This document shows, piece by piece, positions 8,015-16,122 of a stretch of DNA of 64,000 bases. Under the pieces are notes generated by a model. The model was not told the origin of the DNA. It worked only from the letters and a program-made list of their open reading frames with translations, and did no database searches. The translations under genes were made by a program, and so were the position numbers. This DNA comes from Amycolatopsis nigrescens CSC17Ta-90 (GTDB taxonomy: Bacteria > Actinomycetota > Actinomycetes > Mycobacteriales > Pseudonocardiaceae): contig NZ_ARVW01000001.1 of NCBI RefSeq assembly GCF_000384315.1, positions 2,613,746 through 2,677,745 of the forward strand, written 5' to 3'. Position 1 is the stretch's first letter; every line of letters starts with the position of its first letter.

Positions 8015-8419
8015 CTAGTGGCGCTTCGCCCGGTGCCGCCACCAGCGCCCCACGGTCCCGCCGGTGAGGAACAGCGCCAGCACGCCGATCAGCAGGCCGA
8101 CGAACAGCACCAGGCCGGAGCCCGCCCGCGTTTCGAGGATCCCCACGTAGACGAAGACAGCGCAGGCGCCGTCGAAGATCACGGCGATCACCCATTCGGC
8201 GACGGTGGGCCGTCCCGCCGGGTCGGGTTCGGGCGGCACCCGGCCCAGCCGCTCCCGGACGTCGGCGGTCAGCAGCAGGACGAGCGGGCCCAGGAACAGC
8301 ACGGCGAGCACGAGCGCCGCCAACCGGGCCGGGAGGTCAACGCCGCGAACGGCCATGACCACCGCACCGGCACCGGCCGCCGCCGCTCCCAGCCGCAAGC
8401 CGAGCCCGCGCAGGTCCAT
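8015..8419 (-). CDS. Polytopic membrane protein, unknown function
   Basis: The frame ends at 8015; ATG at 8419 is preceded by GGAGG at short spacing, and a GTG at 8422 is possible. The 134-residue product has about four hydrophobic segments: LGAAAAGAGAVVMAV, LAALVLAVLFLGPLVLLLTA, VIAVIFDGACAVFVYVGI and LVLFVGLLIGVLALFL. A polar loop (RERLGRVPPEPDPAG) separates the two halves, and the end is very basic (GRWWRHRAKRH). I do not recognise the family. It precedes the zinc-ribbon membrane gene on the same strand (86-base gap), and the two may be linked. Confidence 0.6.
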   Translation of the reverse strand: MDLRGLGLRLGAAAAGAGAVVMAVRGVDLPARLAALVLAVLFLGPLVLLLTADVRERLGRVPPEPDPAGRPTVAEWVIAVIFDGACAVFVYVGILETRAGSGLVLFVGLLIGVLALFLTGGTVGRWWRHRAKRH

Positions 8420-8539
8420 CACCCCTCCACGAATACCGCCCGGCGCCGGGACCGTTCCCGGAAAGCTGGGGCTGAGCTAACCTCGCCGAAGCGGACGAAA
8501 TGTTCCGGTTAAGCCATTCGGCCCTCGAAGGAGCGATTC

Positions 8540-9061
8540 ATGACGGACCCCGAGCCGCAGATCCCGCCGGACGATCCGCGGCGTCAGCTCGCGGTCGTCC
8601 GCCCAGCGGTGGACGACGACCTGAGCCACCTCGCGCTGGCCGGTGACATCTACACGATCCTGTTGTCGGGCAAGCAAACCGACGGCCGGTACTGCCTGAT
8701 CGACATGCGGGTACCGCCCGGCGGCGGGCCGCCGCCGCACCGGCACGACTTCGAGGAGATGTTCACCATCCTGGAAGGGCAGCTCCGGTTCACCTTCCGC
8801 GGCGAGGACGTGCTCGTCAACGCCGGGGAGACGGTGAACATCCCGGCCAACGCGCCGCACTTCTTCCGCAACGTCTCCGATCAGCCCGCGCGGATGTTGT
8901 GCATGTGCACCCCCGCGGGCCAGGACGAATACTTCCTGGAGATCGCCGCCCCGGTCGAGAGCGCGGCCGCGACGCCACCGGAAATTTCCGAAGCGGAGCA
9001 GAACGCGCGCAGGCAGAAGGCCGCGCGGCTGGCCGCGCAGTACCGCACCGAACTGCTTTGA
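8540..9061 (+). CDS. Cupin-domain protein
   Basis: ATG at 8540 has GAAGGAG six bases upstream. The 173-residue product contains a single cupin barrel. Motif 1 is GGGPPPHRHDFEEMFTILEG with two His and a Glu as metal ligands; motif 2 is NIPANAPHFFRNVSDQPAR with the fourth ligand His. The FTILEGQLRFTFRGEDVLV region is typical of small quercetinase-like or sugar-binding cupins. The C-terminal ~45 residues form a charged helix (EAEQNARRQKAARLAAQYR). The reaction cannot be inferred. A palindrome followed by TTTT at 9083-9104 may end its transcript. Confidence 0.8.
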   Translation: MTDPEPQIPPDDPRRQLAVVRPAVDDDLSHLALAGDIYTILLSGKQTDGRYCLIDMRVPPGGGPPPHRHDFEEMFTILEGQLRFTFRGEDVLVNAGETVNIPANAPHFFRNVSDQPARMLCMCTPAGQDEYFLEIAAPVESAAATPPEISEAEQNARRQKAARLAAQYRTELL

Positions 9062-9082
9062 ATACGAATTCACCGCCCGCCT

Positions 9083-9121
9083 TTGTCATCGCGATGACAA
9101 TTTTCCCGAATGGACCATTCG
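9083..9121. promoter_or_regulatory. Two adjacent perfect palindromes before the HAF-repeat gene
   Basis: TTGTCATCGCGATGACAA (9083-9100) is an 18-bp perfect palindrome followed by TTTT. CGAATGGACCATTCG (9107-9121) is a second palindrome (7+1+7), and CGAATGG recurs once more near 9130. They lie between the cupin stop and the HAF-repeat start. They may be a terminator for the cupin gene, operators for the next gene, or both. Confidence 0.4.
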
Positions 9122-9208
9122 AGCTGCCACCGAATGGTTCTCGTTCCCCGGCCGCATTTCGGGCAGAGTTCTCGACCTAAGGTTCTGCCGCATACCAGGG
9201 GGCGAGCA

Positions 9209-10333
9209 ATGCGCGTTCTTTCGACGGCCGTCGGCGCCGTGGCCACGGTGGGCGTTCTCATCGGTACCGGCCTGGCGCCGGCGGAGGCCGGGACCCGGAT
9301 CGAGGTCGTGGAGCTGGGCGCCGAAGCGCGCATCCACGACCTGAACGACGCCGGACAGGTGATCGGCTCGATTCCGGTGCCGGGCCAGGGGTCGCGGCCG
9401 TTCCGGTGGCAGCACGGCCGGTTGACCGTGTTGCCCGGCCCGCCGGGCAGCTGGGCCGAGTCGATCAACGACCGCGGCCGGATCGTCGGTTTCGCCAGGT
9501 CCGAGAACGGGCCATCCCGTGCGCTGCTGTGGCAGGACGGCACCGTGCGCGAATTGCTGCCGGGGGTGGACGCCTACGCGGGGAAGATCAACGAACGGGG
9601 CCAGGTGCTCGCCTCGTACGCCGGGGGCGGGCACGTGCTGCTGGACGGGACGCAGGCGATGGAGGTCCGCCCGCCAGGCGAGGCTCCCTCCTCCGTCGCC
9701 GTCTCGCTCGGCGATGGCGGACACGTCGTCGGCGGGGAAGTCACCGGCTCGATTTCGGTGGGCTTCGCCTGGCACGACGGAAAGTTGAGCTATCTGGCCG
9801 ATCCGGCCGAAATCCCCTATTCGCTTCCCTACGCGGTCAACGCCCGCGGGCAGGTCGTCGGCGACGCCATTCGGTCCACGGGCTCGGGCGATCTCGACTC
9901 CTTCGCCTTCCGCTGGGAAAACGGCGAAATGACCAGGCTCGGCACCCTCGGCGGGCGCTACGCCTTCGTCAGCAAGAAACGCCACGCGATCAACCAGCGC
10001 GGCCAGGTGGTCGGCATGAGCCAGAACGCCCAGGAGGAGATGCGGCCCTTCCTGTGGACGCGCGGGCGGATGACCGACCTCGGCACGTTCGGCGGCAAGC
10101 ACGGGGAGGCCGCGGCCGTGAACGACCACGGCGACGTCGCCGGGAGCAGCCAGGACGCCGCGGGCAACTCGCACGCGTTCCTCTGGCGCGACGGCAAGCT
10201 GACTCCCCTGCCGGTACCGCCGGGGTTCACCACCAGCAGCGCGTATGCGATCAACAACCAGGGCATGGTGACGGGCGTCGTGTCGAACGGCACGGAACAC
10301 CGGGAAGTGCTCTGGACGACCGAAACGGGCTAA
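9209..10333 (+). CDS. Secreted HAF-repeat (beta-propeller-like) protein
   Basis: ATG at 9209 lies five bases after CAGGGGG. The 374-residue product has a signal peptide (MRVLSTAVGAVATVGVLIGTG, cut after an AEA motif) and about seven repeats of ~45 residues. Each contains an INxxGQVVG phrase, a FLWxxGxMTDLG strand and often GTLGG or GTFGG. These are the HAF repeats of extracellular proteins. A propeller-like exported protein of unknown ligand is likely. It lies only 11 bases before the membrane receiver gene in the same direction, so they may form one transcript. Confidence 0.8.
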   Translation: MRVLSTAVGAVATVGVLIGTGLAPAEAGTRIEVVELGAEARIHDLNDAGQVIGSIPVPGQGSRPFRWQHGRLTVLPGPPGSWAESINDRGRIVGFARSENGPSRALLWQDGTVRELLPGVDAYAGKINERGQVLASYAGGGHVLLDGTQAMEVRPPGEAPSSVAVSLGDGGHVVGGEVTGSISVGFAWHDGKLSYLADPAEIPYSLPYAVNARGQVVGDAIRSTGSGDLDSFAFRWENGEMTRLGTLGGRYAFVSKKRHAINQRGQVVGMSQNAQEEMRPFLWTRGRMTDLGTFGGKHGEAAAVNDHGDVAGSSQDAAGNSHAFLWRDGKLTPLPVPPGFTTSSAYAINNQGMVTGVVSNGTEHREVLWTTETG

Positions 10334-10344
10334 GGTCAGCCGTT

Positions 10345-11109
10345 GTGAACGGCGAGAACCAGGACCAGGCGGACGGTTTCGGCAGCACGGCGATCGGCCT
10401 CGCCAAGAACCCGCTCGGCATCATCGCGTTGTTCATCGTGCTGGTCTACGGCTTCGCCTCACTGGTCACGGTGTTCGCCAGCTCGCTGGAGCGCCCCGAG
10501 CGCGCGCCGCTGATCTGGTTCCTGGTGCTGTTCCCGGTACTGGTGCTCGGCTCGTTCACCTGGCTGGTCAGCCGGCACAGCGGAAAGCTCTACGCGCCGG
10601 CGGACTTCCAGAACGAGGACAACTGGCTGAAGTCCCAGCTGCAGGTGGCGGTCTCGCTGGGGGCCATCGCGCACGACGGCACCGAGAAGCCCGCGCCCGA
10701 CGTGGACGAGATCGTTGACCTGGTGCGGCGGCTGCCCACCCGGTCGAAGTCCAGCACCGAGGTGCTCTGGGTGGACGATCATCCCGAGAACAACTTCTAC
10801 GAGCGCCGCGCCTTCGCCGACATCGGCATCGGCATCACGGTGGCCATGAGCACCGACGAAGCGCTGGAAGCCATCGGCCGGCGCAAGTTCGCCGCGATCA
10901 TCTCGGACATGCACCGGCCGGAAGGCAGCGAGGCCGGCCACGATCTGCTCGCCCGACTGCGCCAGGACGGGGACCGGACGCCGTTCATCATCTACGGCGG
11001 CGCCCCTCGGGCGAGCCAGAAGACCATCGCACTCGGCGGCCAGGGACATACCCGCAACGCCGCCAAGCTGATGAACATGGTGGTGGACGTGACCGGCCGG
11101 CGCGGCTAA
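10345..11109 (+). CDS. Membrane-anchored orphan receiver-domain protein
   Basis: GTG at 10345 begins a 254-residue protein. Two membrane helices lie at ~24-46 (LGIIALFIVLVYGFASLVTV) and ~55-76 (LIWFLVLFPVLVLGSFTWLV), followed by a linker. A receiver domain follows at ~138-245: acidic pair D144/D145 in VLWVDDHPENN, phospho-acceptor Asp at ~188 in AAIISDM, and a TPFIIYGG strand. The usual output domain is absent and no histidine kinase gene is adjacent. This VDDxPENN type of receiver is known from orphan regulators in actinobacteria. Being tethered to the membrane is unusual for a receiver. It may be co-transcribed with the HAF-repeat gene. Confidence 0.75.
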   Translation: MNGENQDQADGFGSTAIGLAKNPLGIIALFIVLVYGFASLVTVFASSLERPERAPLIWFLVLFPVLVLGSFTWLVSRHSGKLYAPADFQNEDNWLKSQLQVAVSLGAIAHDGTEKPAPDVDEIVDLVRRLPTRSKSSTEVLWVDDHPENNFYERRAFADIGIGITVAMSTDEALEAIGRRKFAAIISDMHRPEGSEAGHDLLARLRQDGDRTPFIIYGGAPRASQKTIALGGQGHTRNAAKLMNMVVDVTGRRG

Positions 11110-11750
11110 GGCGAAGCCAGCCAGACCACGTCCGGCTCACCCCGGGGCACCGGCACGTCGAGCACCCGGACGTCGGTGAACCTGGCCCGCAGCGCCTCGG
11201 TGAACTCCGCGCTGGCCTGCGCGCTCCACACCGCGAGCACCCCGCCCGGCCGCAGCCGCCCGGCGAGCATGTCCAGCCCCAGTCCGGAGTAGAGCTCCGC
11301 GTTGCCTTTGGTCAGCGTCCACTGTGGACCGTTGTCGATGTCGAGGCACAGTACGTCGAAGCGCTGTTCGGTGTGCCGCAGCCAGGACACCAGATCGGCC
11401 TCAACCACGGTGACGCGCCGGTCGTTCAGCGCGTCACCGTGCACGTCGCGCAGCGGGCCGCTGCGGTTCCACTCGATCACCGCCGGTTCGCGCTCGACGA
11501 CCACGATCTCGCCGACCCCGGCCTCCTCGAGCGCCGCCCGCAGCGAGAAGCCGACGCCGAGGCCGCCGATCAGGATCCGCGCCGGCCGCGGCGCCCGCTC
11601 GACCGCGGCGGCCACCAGCAGCCGTTCCGACTCGCCGTTCCGGGTGTCCATCAGGAACATCCCGTTGGCGATCACCTCGAGGTCCGCTCCCGCGCGGCGC
11701 AGCACCAGCTCACCGCACCATCCGTCGACCCGCTCCAGCACCTCCGCCAT
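11106..11750 (-). CDS. Spermidine-synthase-like SAM-dependent methyltransferase
   Basis: ATG at 11750 follows GGTGG. The 214-residue product has the nucleotide-binding fold of polyamine synthases and methyltransferases: RILIGGLGVGFSLRAALEE as glycine loop, EIVVVEREPAVIEWN with the acidic residue after strand 2, and VLCLDIDNGPQW for strand 4. It lacks the N-terminal beta domain of true spermidine synthases and has DID where active polyamine synthases carry the catalytic D..D pair, so transfer chemistry is uncertain. It lies 14 bases after asparagine synthase on the same strand, likely one operon. Its stop overlaps the convergent receiver gene by four bases. Confidence 0.7.
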   Translation of the reverse strand: MAEVLERVDGWCGELVLRRAGADLEVIANGMFLMDTRNGESERLLVAAAVERAPRPARILIGGLGVGFSLRAALEEAGVGEIVVVEREPAVIEWNRSGPLRDVHGDALNDRRVTVVEADLVSWLRHTEQRFDVLCLDIDNGPQWTLTKGNAELYSGLGLDMLAGRLRPGGVLAVWSAQASAEFTEALRARFTDVRVLDVPVPRGEPDVVWLASP

Positions 11751-11764
11751 GGCACCACCGTAGA

Positions 11765-13276
11765 TCAGGTGGTGGCGAACAGGCCCAGCGTCCGGTCCAC
11801 CCTGATCCCCGACAGCTCCTCGTGCCAGAGCGCGTAAAAACCGGCCTCTTCCCTGTTCCGCAGCTCGACGCCGCCCGCCGCGGCCACCTCGGGCGAGGAC
11901 CGCACCGCGCTCTCCAGCACCTCCTTGGCCCCGGAGCCGTCGCCGAACTGCTCCTTGCCGCGGCGAAGGATGCTCTCCGGCACCCAACCCTCGAAGGCGT
12001 CGCGCAGCAGCTTCTTCTCCGCCACCCCGGGCCGGATCATCTTGTGCTCCGGCGGGATCGACAGCGCCAGCTCGATCACGTCGCGGTCCAGGAACGGGAC
12101 CCTGGCCTCCATGCCGTACGCCATCGTCGTGCGGTCGCACCGCTGCAGGTTGAGGTGGTGCAGCTCGCCGACCGTGCGGACCAGCTCCGCCTGCAACGCG
12201 TCCGGATCGGTGAACGGCTCCTCGTGGTAGTACGAGTAGCCGGCGAACAGCTCGTCGGCACCCTCACCGGTGAGCACCGCGTGCACCCGTTTGGACGCGT
12301 ACTCCGCGAGCAGCAGGTTCGGCACCGCGCTGCGCACCAGCGACGGGTCGTAGTGCTCGATCGCGCGCACCGCCAGTGGCAGCGCCTTCAGGGCGTCATC
12401 CTTCGTCATCACGATCTCGTGGTGCTCGGAGCCGAGGAACTCGGCGACCACCCTGGCCGCGGCCAGGTCCGAGCTGCCCGGCGCCCCGACCGCGAAGGTC
12501 GGCAACGGCTGCTTGTGCCGCTTCGCGTACTCCGCGGCGATCGCGGCCACGATGGCCGAGTCGAGCCCGCCGGAAAGGAAGACGCCGATGCCGACGTCGC
12601 TCATCATCCGGTTCTCGACCGCGGTCACGATCGTCTCGCGCACGTCCTTGAGCAGCGTCTCGTCCCAAACCCCGGCCTGCTCGGCCCGGCGCGCCGGGCG
12701 CACCCTGGCCGGGATCGCGTCCGCGAACCGGACCAGCCCGCCGGCCTGGCTCCAGCAGCAGCCCGGCGGGAAGCTCTCCACCAGCGGCCGGTCGGCCGGG
12801 TCGAAGGCGCGCAGTTCGCTGGCGAACAGCGTCGTCCCGTCTTCGCGACGCGCCCAGTACAGCGGCTTAACCCCGAGCGAATCCCTGGCGACCAGGAACT
12901 CGCCGTCCGCGGTCATGAAGGCCAGCGCGAACATGCCGCGCAGCCTGGCCAGCCCGACCGGGCCGTCCACGATCAGCGCGTGCAGGGCGGCCTCGCTGTC
13001 CGAACCGGTCTCGAACAGCTCGTGACCGAGGTCCTCCCTGATGTGGCGGTGGTTGTAGATCTCCCCGTTGGCCACCAGGTAGGTCGTGCCGTCCTGGTCG
13101 CTCATCGGCTGGGCACCACCTTCGACATCCATAATGGACAGTCGCTGGTGGCCTAGCCAGACATTTCCTCGGTGGATCTCTCCTGTGTCGTCGGGACCGC
13201 GATGCTTGATCCGACTCAACATTTCACGACACAGCTGGACATCGACTTCGCCGACAACGGCGACGATTCCACACAC
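11765..13276 (-). CDS. asnB: Glutamine-hydrolysing asparagine synthase
   Basis: GTG at 13276 was chosen because the next codon is Cys (CGIVAVVG): class II amidotransferases need an N-terminal Cys after Met removal. A GTG four codons upstream would bury it, and AGGAGG is too close to that one. The 503-residue product has the Ntn glutaminase half (RGPDDTG, LVANGEIYNH, TGSDSEA, ARDSLGVKPLY) and the synthase half (FLSGGLDSAIVAA at ~233-245 as PP-loop, TGEGADELFAGYSYY, ARVPFLD). It makes asparagine from aspartate, ATP and glutamine. The next gene is a spermidine-synthase-like protein 14 bases downstream. Its sole link to a natural-product cluster would be speculation. Confidence 0.9.
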   Translation of the reverse strand: MCGIVAVVGEVDVQLCREMLSRIKHRGPDDTGEIHRGNVWLGHQRLSIMDVEGGAQPMSDQDGTTYLVANGEIYNHRHIREDLGHELFETGSDSEAALHALIVDGPVGLARLRGMFALAFMTADGEFLVARDSLGVKPLYWARREDGTTLFASELRAFDPADRPLVESFPPGCCWSQAGGLVRFADAIPARVRPARRAEQAGVWDETLLKDVRETIVTAVENRMMSDVGIGVFLSGGLDSAIVAAIAAEYAKRHKQPLPTFAVGAPGSSDLAAARVVAEFLGSEHHEIVMTKDDALKALPLAVRAIEHYDPSLVRSAVPNLLLAEYASKRVHAVLTGEGADELFAGYSYYHEEPFTDPDALQAELVRTVGELHHLNLQRCDRTTMAYGMEARVPFLDRDVIELALSIPPEHKMIRPGVAEKKLLRDAFEGWVPESILRRGKEQFGDGSGAKEVLESAVRSSPEVAAAGGVELRNREEAGFYALWHEELSGIRVDRTLGLFATT

Positions 13277-13430
13277 GGTGCGTGGCACCTCCTCGGTTGC
13301 CGGTCGAGTTTAGTTGCTGTGCCGCACGACGCACCGGTTATCGGACGACCGTCACATCTGGCGGACGCCCGGCCGGCCTCTCGACGGCGCCGACATCTGC
13401 TTCTAACCTTGAGTAGCGAGGTGATGGCGA

Positions 13431-13613
13431 ATGCGCGCTTCTGTAGGTGACGAAATCCAGGTGCACGGCCGCACGGTGGGGTCGGCGGAGCAGCGTGGCG
13501 AGATCGTCGAAGTACGCGGCGATCACGGCGCACCGCCCTACCTGGTGCGGTTCAGCGACGGGCACGAGGCCGTGGTCGTACCGGGACCGGACTGCGAGCT
13601 CAGCCCCAAATAG
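13431..13613 (+). CDS. DUF1918-family small protein
   Basis: The ATG at 13431 is preceded by GAGGTGATGGCGA. The 60-residue product (start MRASVGDEIQVHGRTVG, then GEIVEVRGDHGAPPYLVRFS and DGHEAVVVPGPD) matches the DUF1918 domain, a small SH3-like beta barrel frequent in actinobacteria. Function is unknown; a nucleic-acid or protein-binding role is only a guess from the fold. It is divergent from asnB with a ~150-base gap that must carry both promoters. Confidence 0.8.
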   Translation: MRASVGDEIQVHGRTVGSAEQRGEIVEVRGDHGAPPYLVRFSDGHEAVVVPGPDCELSPK

Positions 13614-13627
13614 CGCCCGAATAGTGC

Positions 13628-14223
13628 TCAGACCAGCCCGGCGAGCCGGTAGAGCACCAGGCTGCCCGCCACCGCCACGTTGAGGCTGGCCCCGGTGCCG
13701 ACCATCGGGATCTCCACCGCGAGTCCAGCGAGTCCAGCGCTTCCGGTGGAATCCCGCTCTGCTCGTGCCCCAGCACCATCAACGTGCGTCCCCGTGCGGT
13801 ATTCAACGCCTCACACGCCGGCGAGGCTAAACCGCGCTCAGCAGGTGGTCGCCTGACCAGCGGTGCAAGTCGCGCGGCAAGCAAATCAGCCAGCCGCACC
13901 GCCTCGTCGGCCAGTTCGACGCCGACCACTGCGCTGCCCGCGGCCCGTTCGCGGGCGAGCCAACCGAGCGGATCGTTCACCCAGTGCACGCAGGCCGGCC
14001 TCCGCAGCGTGTTGCCGCGGCGCAGCGCCTCGGGCACCCAGGAGAACCTGGGCACCGCGAGGCAGGCACCGACCGCGTCGCAGGTCCTGAGCAGCGTGCC
14101 CAGGTTCGCACCGTGCAACGGCCACAGCGGCGCCGCTACCAGGTGGCCCCAGCAGGAGTGCGCTCGTTTCCGCCGGGTCGCCCGCAGTTCGGCGCGAGTG
14201 CGGACGCGGATCGACGGGCTCAC
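13628..14223 (-). pseudogene. TrmH/SpoU-family RNA methyltransferase with a frameshift
   Basis: From a GTG at 14223 the frame encodes a SPOUT methyltransferase: PLHGANLGTLLRTCDAVGA (motif 1) and TLMVLGHEQSGIPPEALD (motif 2). Right after this the frame goes wrong at ~13715-13735. The expected third motif, AVEIPMVGTGASLNVAVAGS followed by LVLYRLAGLV and a stop at 13628, sits intact in the next frame. The shift falls in a 9-bp tandem duplication (CTGGACTCG twice). The original frame runs on to 13600 with nonsense residues. The SAM-binding knot is therefore not made unless slippage occurs. The stretch before motif 2 (RRPPAERGLASP) also looks foreign. Confidence 0.7.
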
Positions 14224-14318
14224 CGGACTCGAGGCGGACGGCCTCCGGAACGTATCGGCATGATCGGCGCATTTCGCGGCATACGCGGGCCATCAACGGG
14301 AATGTTGCTCCCCGAAGG

Positions 14319-15527
14319 CTACCCCACCACGGCCACCTCCTTGGCGCTCTCGCCGGCCCGTGCACGCCAGCCGAGCAGCACGATCACCGCACCGACCGCG
14401 GTCAGCACGGCGGCCATCTCGGGCAGCACGGTGGGCCCGCCGGTGTCCAGCACCAGCCCGCCGACCACCCCGGACAGGCCGACCCCGAGGTAGATCGCGG
14501 ACGCGTTGAGCGAGAGCAACAGGCCGGCGGTGCCCGGTGCCAGCTCGATCAGCCGATGCTGGATCGGCGGGTTCACCGACCAGGTGCAGAACCCCCACAG
14601 GAACAGCACCACCGCGGCACCGGCCACCGTCGTCGCCACCACCGGCAGCAGCGCGAGCACCACGGTGATGCCGAGGAAGGTGAGCAGCAGCGGCCGCCGC
14701 GCGCCCCAGCGGTCGGTGGCCCGGCCGCCGAGCACGTTGCCGAGCCAGCCGCCGGCGCCGTAGCTGAACAGCAGCACGCTCACCGCCGTTCCGGTGATCC
14801 CGGCGGTGGCCGCGAGCACCGGTGAGATGAAGGTGTACACGCTGAACGCGGCCAGGCAGCCGAGCACGGTGGCACCGAGCATGGCCAGCACCCGCGGATC
14901 CCTGGCCACGGTGAACCGCTCGGCGAAGCGCACCGGCGGCGGCGCCGCGACCATGGGCAAGGCCAGCCGGACGGCCACCGCACCGGCCACCGCGAACACC
15001 GCGACCAGGCCGAACACCCAGCGGTAGCCGAGCTGGGCGGAGAGCAGGCCGCCCAGTGGCACGCCGAGGATGGTGGCGATGGTGAGTCCGCCGAAGACCA
15101 GCGCGACCGCCCGGCCCCGGCGTTCCGGCGAGGTGAGTTCGGCGGCCACCGCGCTGGCCGCCGGGGTGAACACGGCCGCCCCGATGGCGGTGACCATCCT
15201 GGCGCCGAAAAGCAGCGCGTAGCCCGGCGCGAGCGCGGCCAGCGCGTTGCCGAGCGCGGTCACCAGCAAGGCGGCGACCAGCAGCTTCCGCCGTTCCCAG
15301 CGCCCGGTCAGCGCGGCGAACAGCGGCGAGCCGACCGCGTAGGCGATGGCGAACGCGGTGACCAGCTGCGCCGCCGCGGACGCGGACACCCGCAGCTCGC
15401 CGACGAGCGCGGGCAGCAGGCCGGCGACCACGTAGCCGCTGGTGCCGACCGCGAAGGTGCCCAGCGCGAGCACTCCGGTCCTGGCCGGTCGCGTGCCGGC
15501 GACCGGTGGTGATGTTGAGGCAGGCAT
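14319..15527 (-). CDS. MFS (DHA1-type) drug efflux transporter
   Basis: ATG at 15527 is preceded by GGGGAG at five bases. The 402-residue product has twelve predicted helices. It carries MFS signature phrases between helices 2 and 3 (LTGRWERRKLLV), PERRGRAVALVFGGLTIATI in helix 5 and GGRATDRWGARRPLL in the repeat half. It belongs to the proton-driven arabinose/drug exporters. It is divergent from an ArsR-type gene at 15620 with three copies of a shared sequence between them, so induction by a substrate through that repressor is likely. The substrate is not evident. Confidence 0.8.
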   Translation of the reverse strand: MPASTSPPVAGTRPARTGVLALGTFAVGTSGYVVAGLLPALVGELRVSASAAAQLVTAFAIAYAVGSPLFAALTGRWERRKLLVAALLVTALGNALAALAPGYALLFGARMVTAIGAAVFTPAASAVAAELTSPERRGRAVALVFGGLTIATILGVPLGGLLSAQLGYRWVFGLVAVFAVAGAVAVRLALPMVAAPPPVRFAERFTVARDPRVLAMLGATVLGCLAAFSVYTFISPVLAATAGITGTAVSVLLFSYGAGGWLGNVLGGRATDRWGARRPLLLTFLGITVVLALLPVVATTVAGAAVVLFLWGFCTWSVNPPIQHRLIELAPGTAGLLLSLNASAIYLGVGLSGVVGGLVLDTGGPTVLPEMAAVLTAVGAVIVLLGWRARAGESAKEVAVVG

Positions 15528-15537
15528 TCCGCTCCCC

Positions 15538-15615
15538 AGTAGTACGACGTGCGTCAAACTTCGATGATCACCGTACTACGGCCCACCGACAAGTTCGAAG
15601 CCCGTCGTACTATGG
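15538..15615. promoter_or_regulatory. Three operator-like copies between MFS and ArsR genes
   Basis: AGTAGTACGACG (15538-15549) and CGTCGTACTA (15604-15613) are inverted copies with a perfect 10-bp core. CCGTACTACGG (15571-15581) carries the same CGTACTA core in the middle. The outer copies sit next to the two divergent start codons, where a repressor would block both promoters. Confidence 0.6.
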
Positions 15616-15619
15616 GCCC

Positions 15620-15937
15620 ATGAATGCGGAAACCGCCGGGCTGCCGTGCCCGGCGCTCGACGAGATCGCCATCGGGCCGGTCCTGCACGCGCTGGCCGAT
15701 CCGGTACGGCTGGACATCGTGCGCCAGCTGGCCGGCAGCGAGTTCGAGGTCCCCTGCGGCGGGTTCCATGTGACAGTGAGCAAGTCCACGCTGACCCACC
15801 ACCTGCGTACGCTGCGCGAGGCCGGCGTGCTGCTCGGCAGGCAGCACGGCACCACCCGGTACAACTCGTTGCGCCGCAAGGATCTCGACACTCTGTTCCC
15901 CGGCCTCCTGGATGGGATTCTGGCCGCACCGCGCTGA
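15620..15937 (+). CDS. ArsR-family winged-helix regulator
   Basis: The 105-residue product from ATG 15620 is a compact ArsR-type DNA-binding domain: HALADPVRLDIVRQLAGSE, the recognition helix TVSKSTLTHHLRTLREAG and the wing LLGRQHGTTRYNSLRRKDLD. It carries two Cys (near residue 10 and in EVPCGGFHV), but not the CxC metal site of ArsR or SmtB sensors. It is divergent from the MFS exporter at 14319-15527, and the shared repeats in the gap suggest it represses both itself and the exporter. A second MFS gene lies 185 bases downstream. Confidence 0.8.
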   Translation: MNAETAGLPCPALDEIAIGPVLHALADPVRLDIVRQLAGSEFEVPCGGFHVTVSKSTLTHHLRTLREAGVLLGRQHGTTRYNSLRRKDLDTLFPGLLDGILAAPR

Positions 15938-15975
15938 GCTGGGATCATGGAGTGGGCATCCTCACTCGATAACGG

Positions 15976-16104
15976 GATGACAACGCCGGCTTGATCGGTT
16001 GCACTGGTTGAAGGACAGCCCAGCGATGTCGGGGGCCACGCTGGCTGTCCTCATTTACGGAATTTGTCTTTATCGATCCAGTTCACCATGTCAACGTTGT
16101 CATC
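15976..16104 (+). promoter_or_regulatory. Structured leader before the second MFS gene
   Basis: GATGACAACG (15976-15985) and CGTTGTCATC (16095-16104) are perfect inverted arms enclosing a stable hairpin at 16012-16051. The hairpin arms, AGGACAGCCCAGCG and CGCTGGCTGTCCT, pair with one bulged base. The outer right arm ends just before the AGAGGAG ribosome site of the gene at 16123. Such nesting fits a leader that hides or frees the ribosome site, or a transcription attenuator. An ATG lies in the hairpin loop region (16026) and opens a short frame. Confidence 0.45.
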
Positions 16105-16122
16105 AGTTCCGAGAGGAGAACC

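Noticed and set aside
9086..10300. Minus-strand open frame of about 400 codons opposite the HAF-repeat gene
   Set aside because: No start signal or domain; the plus strand has a signal peptide and HAF repeats.
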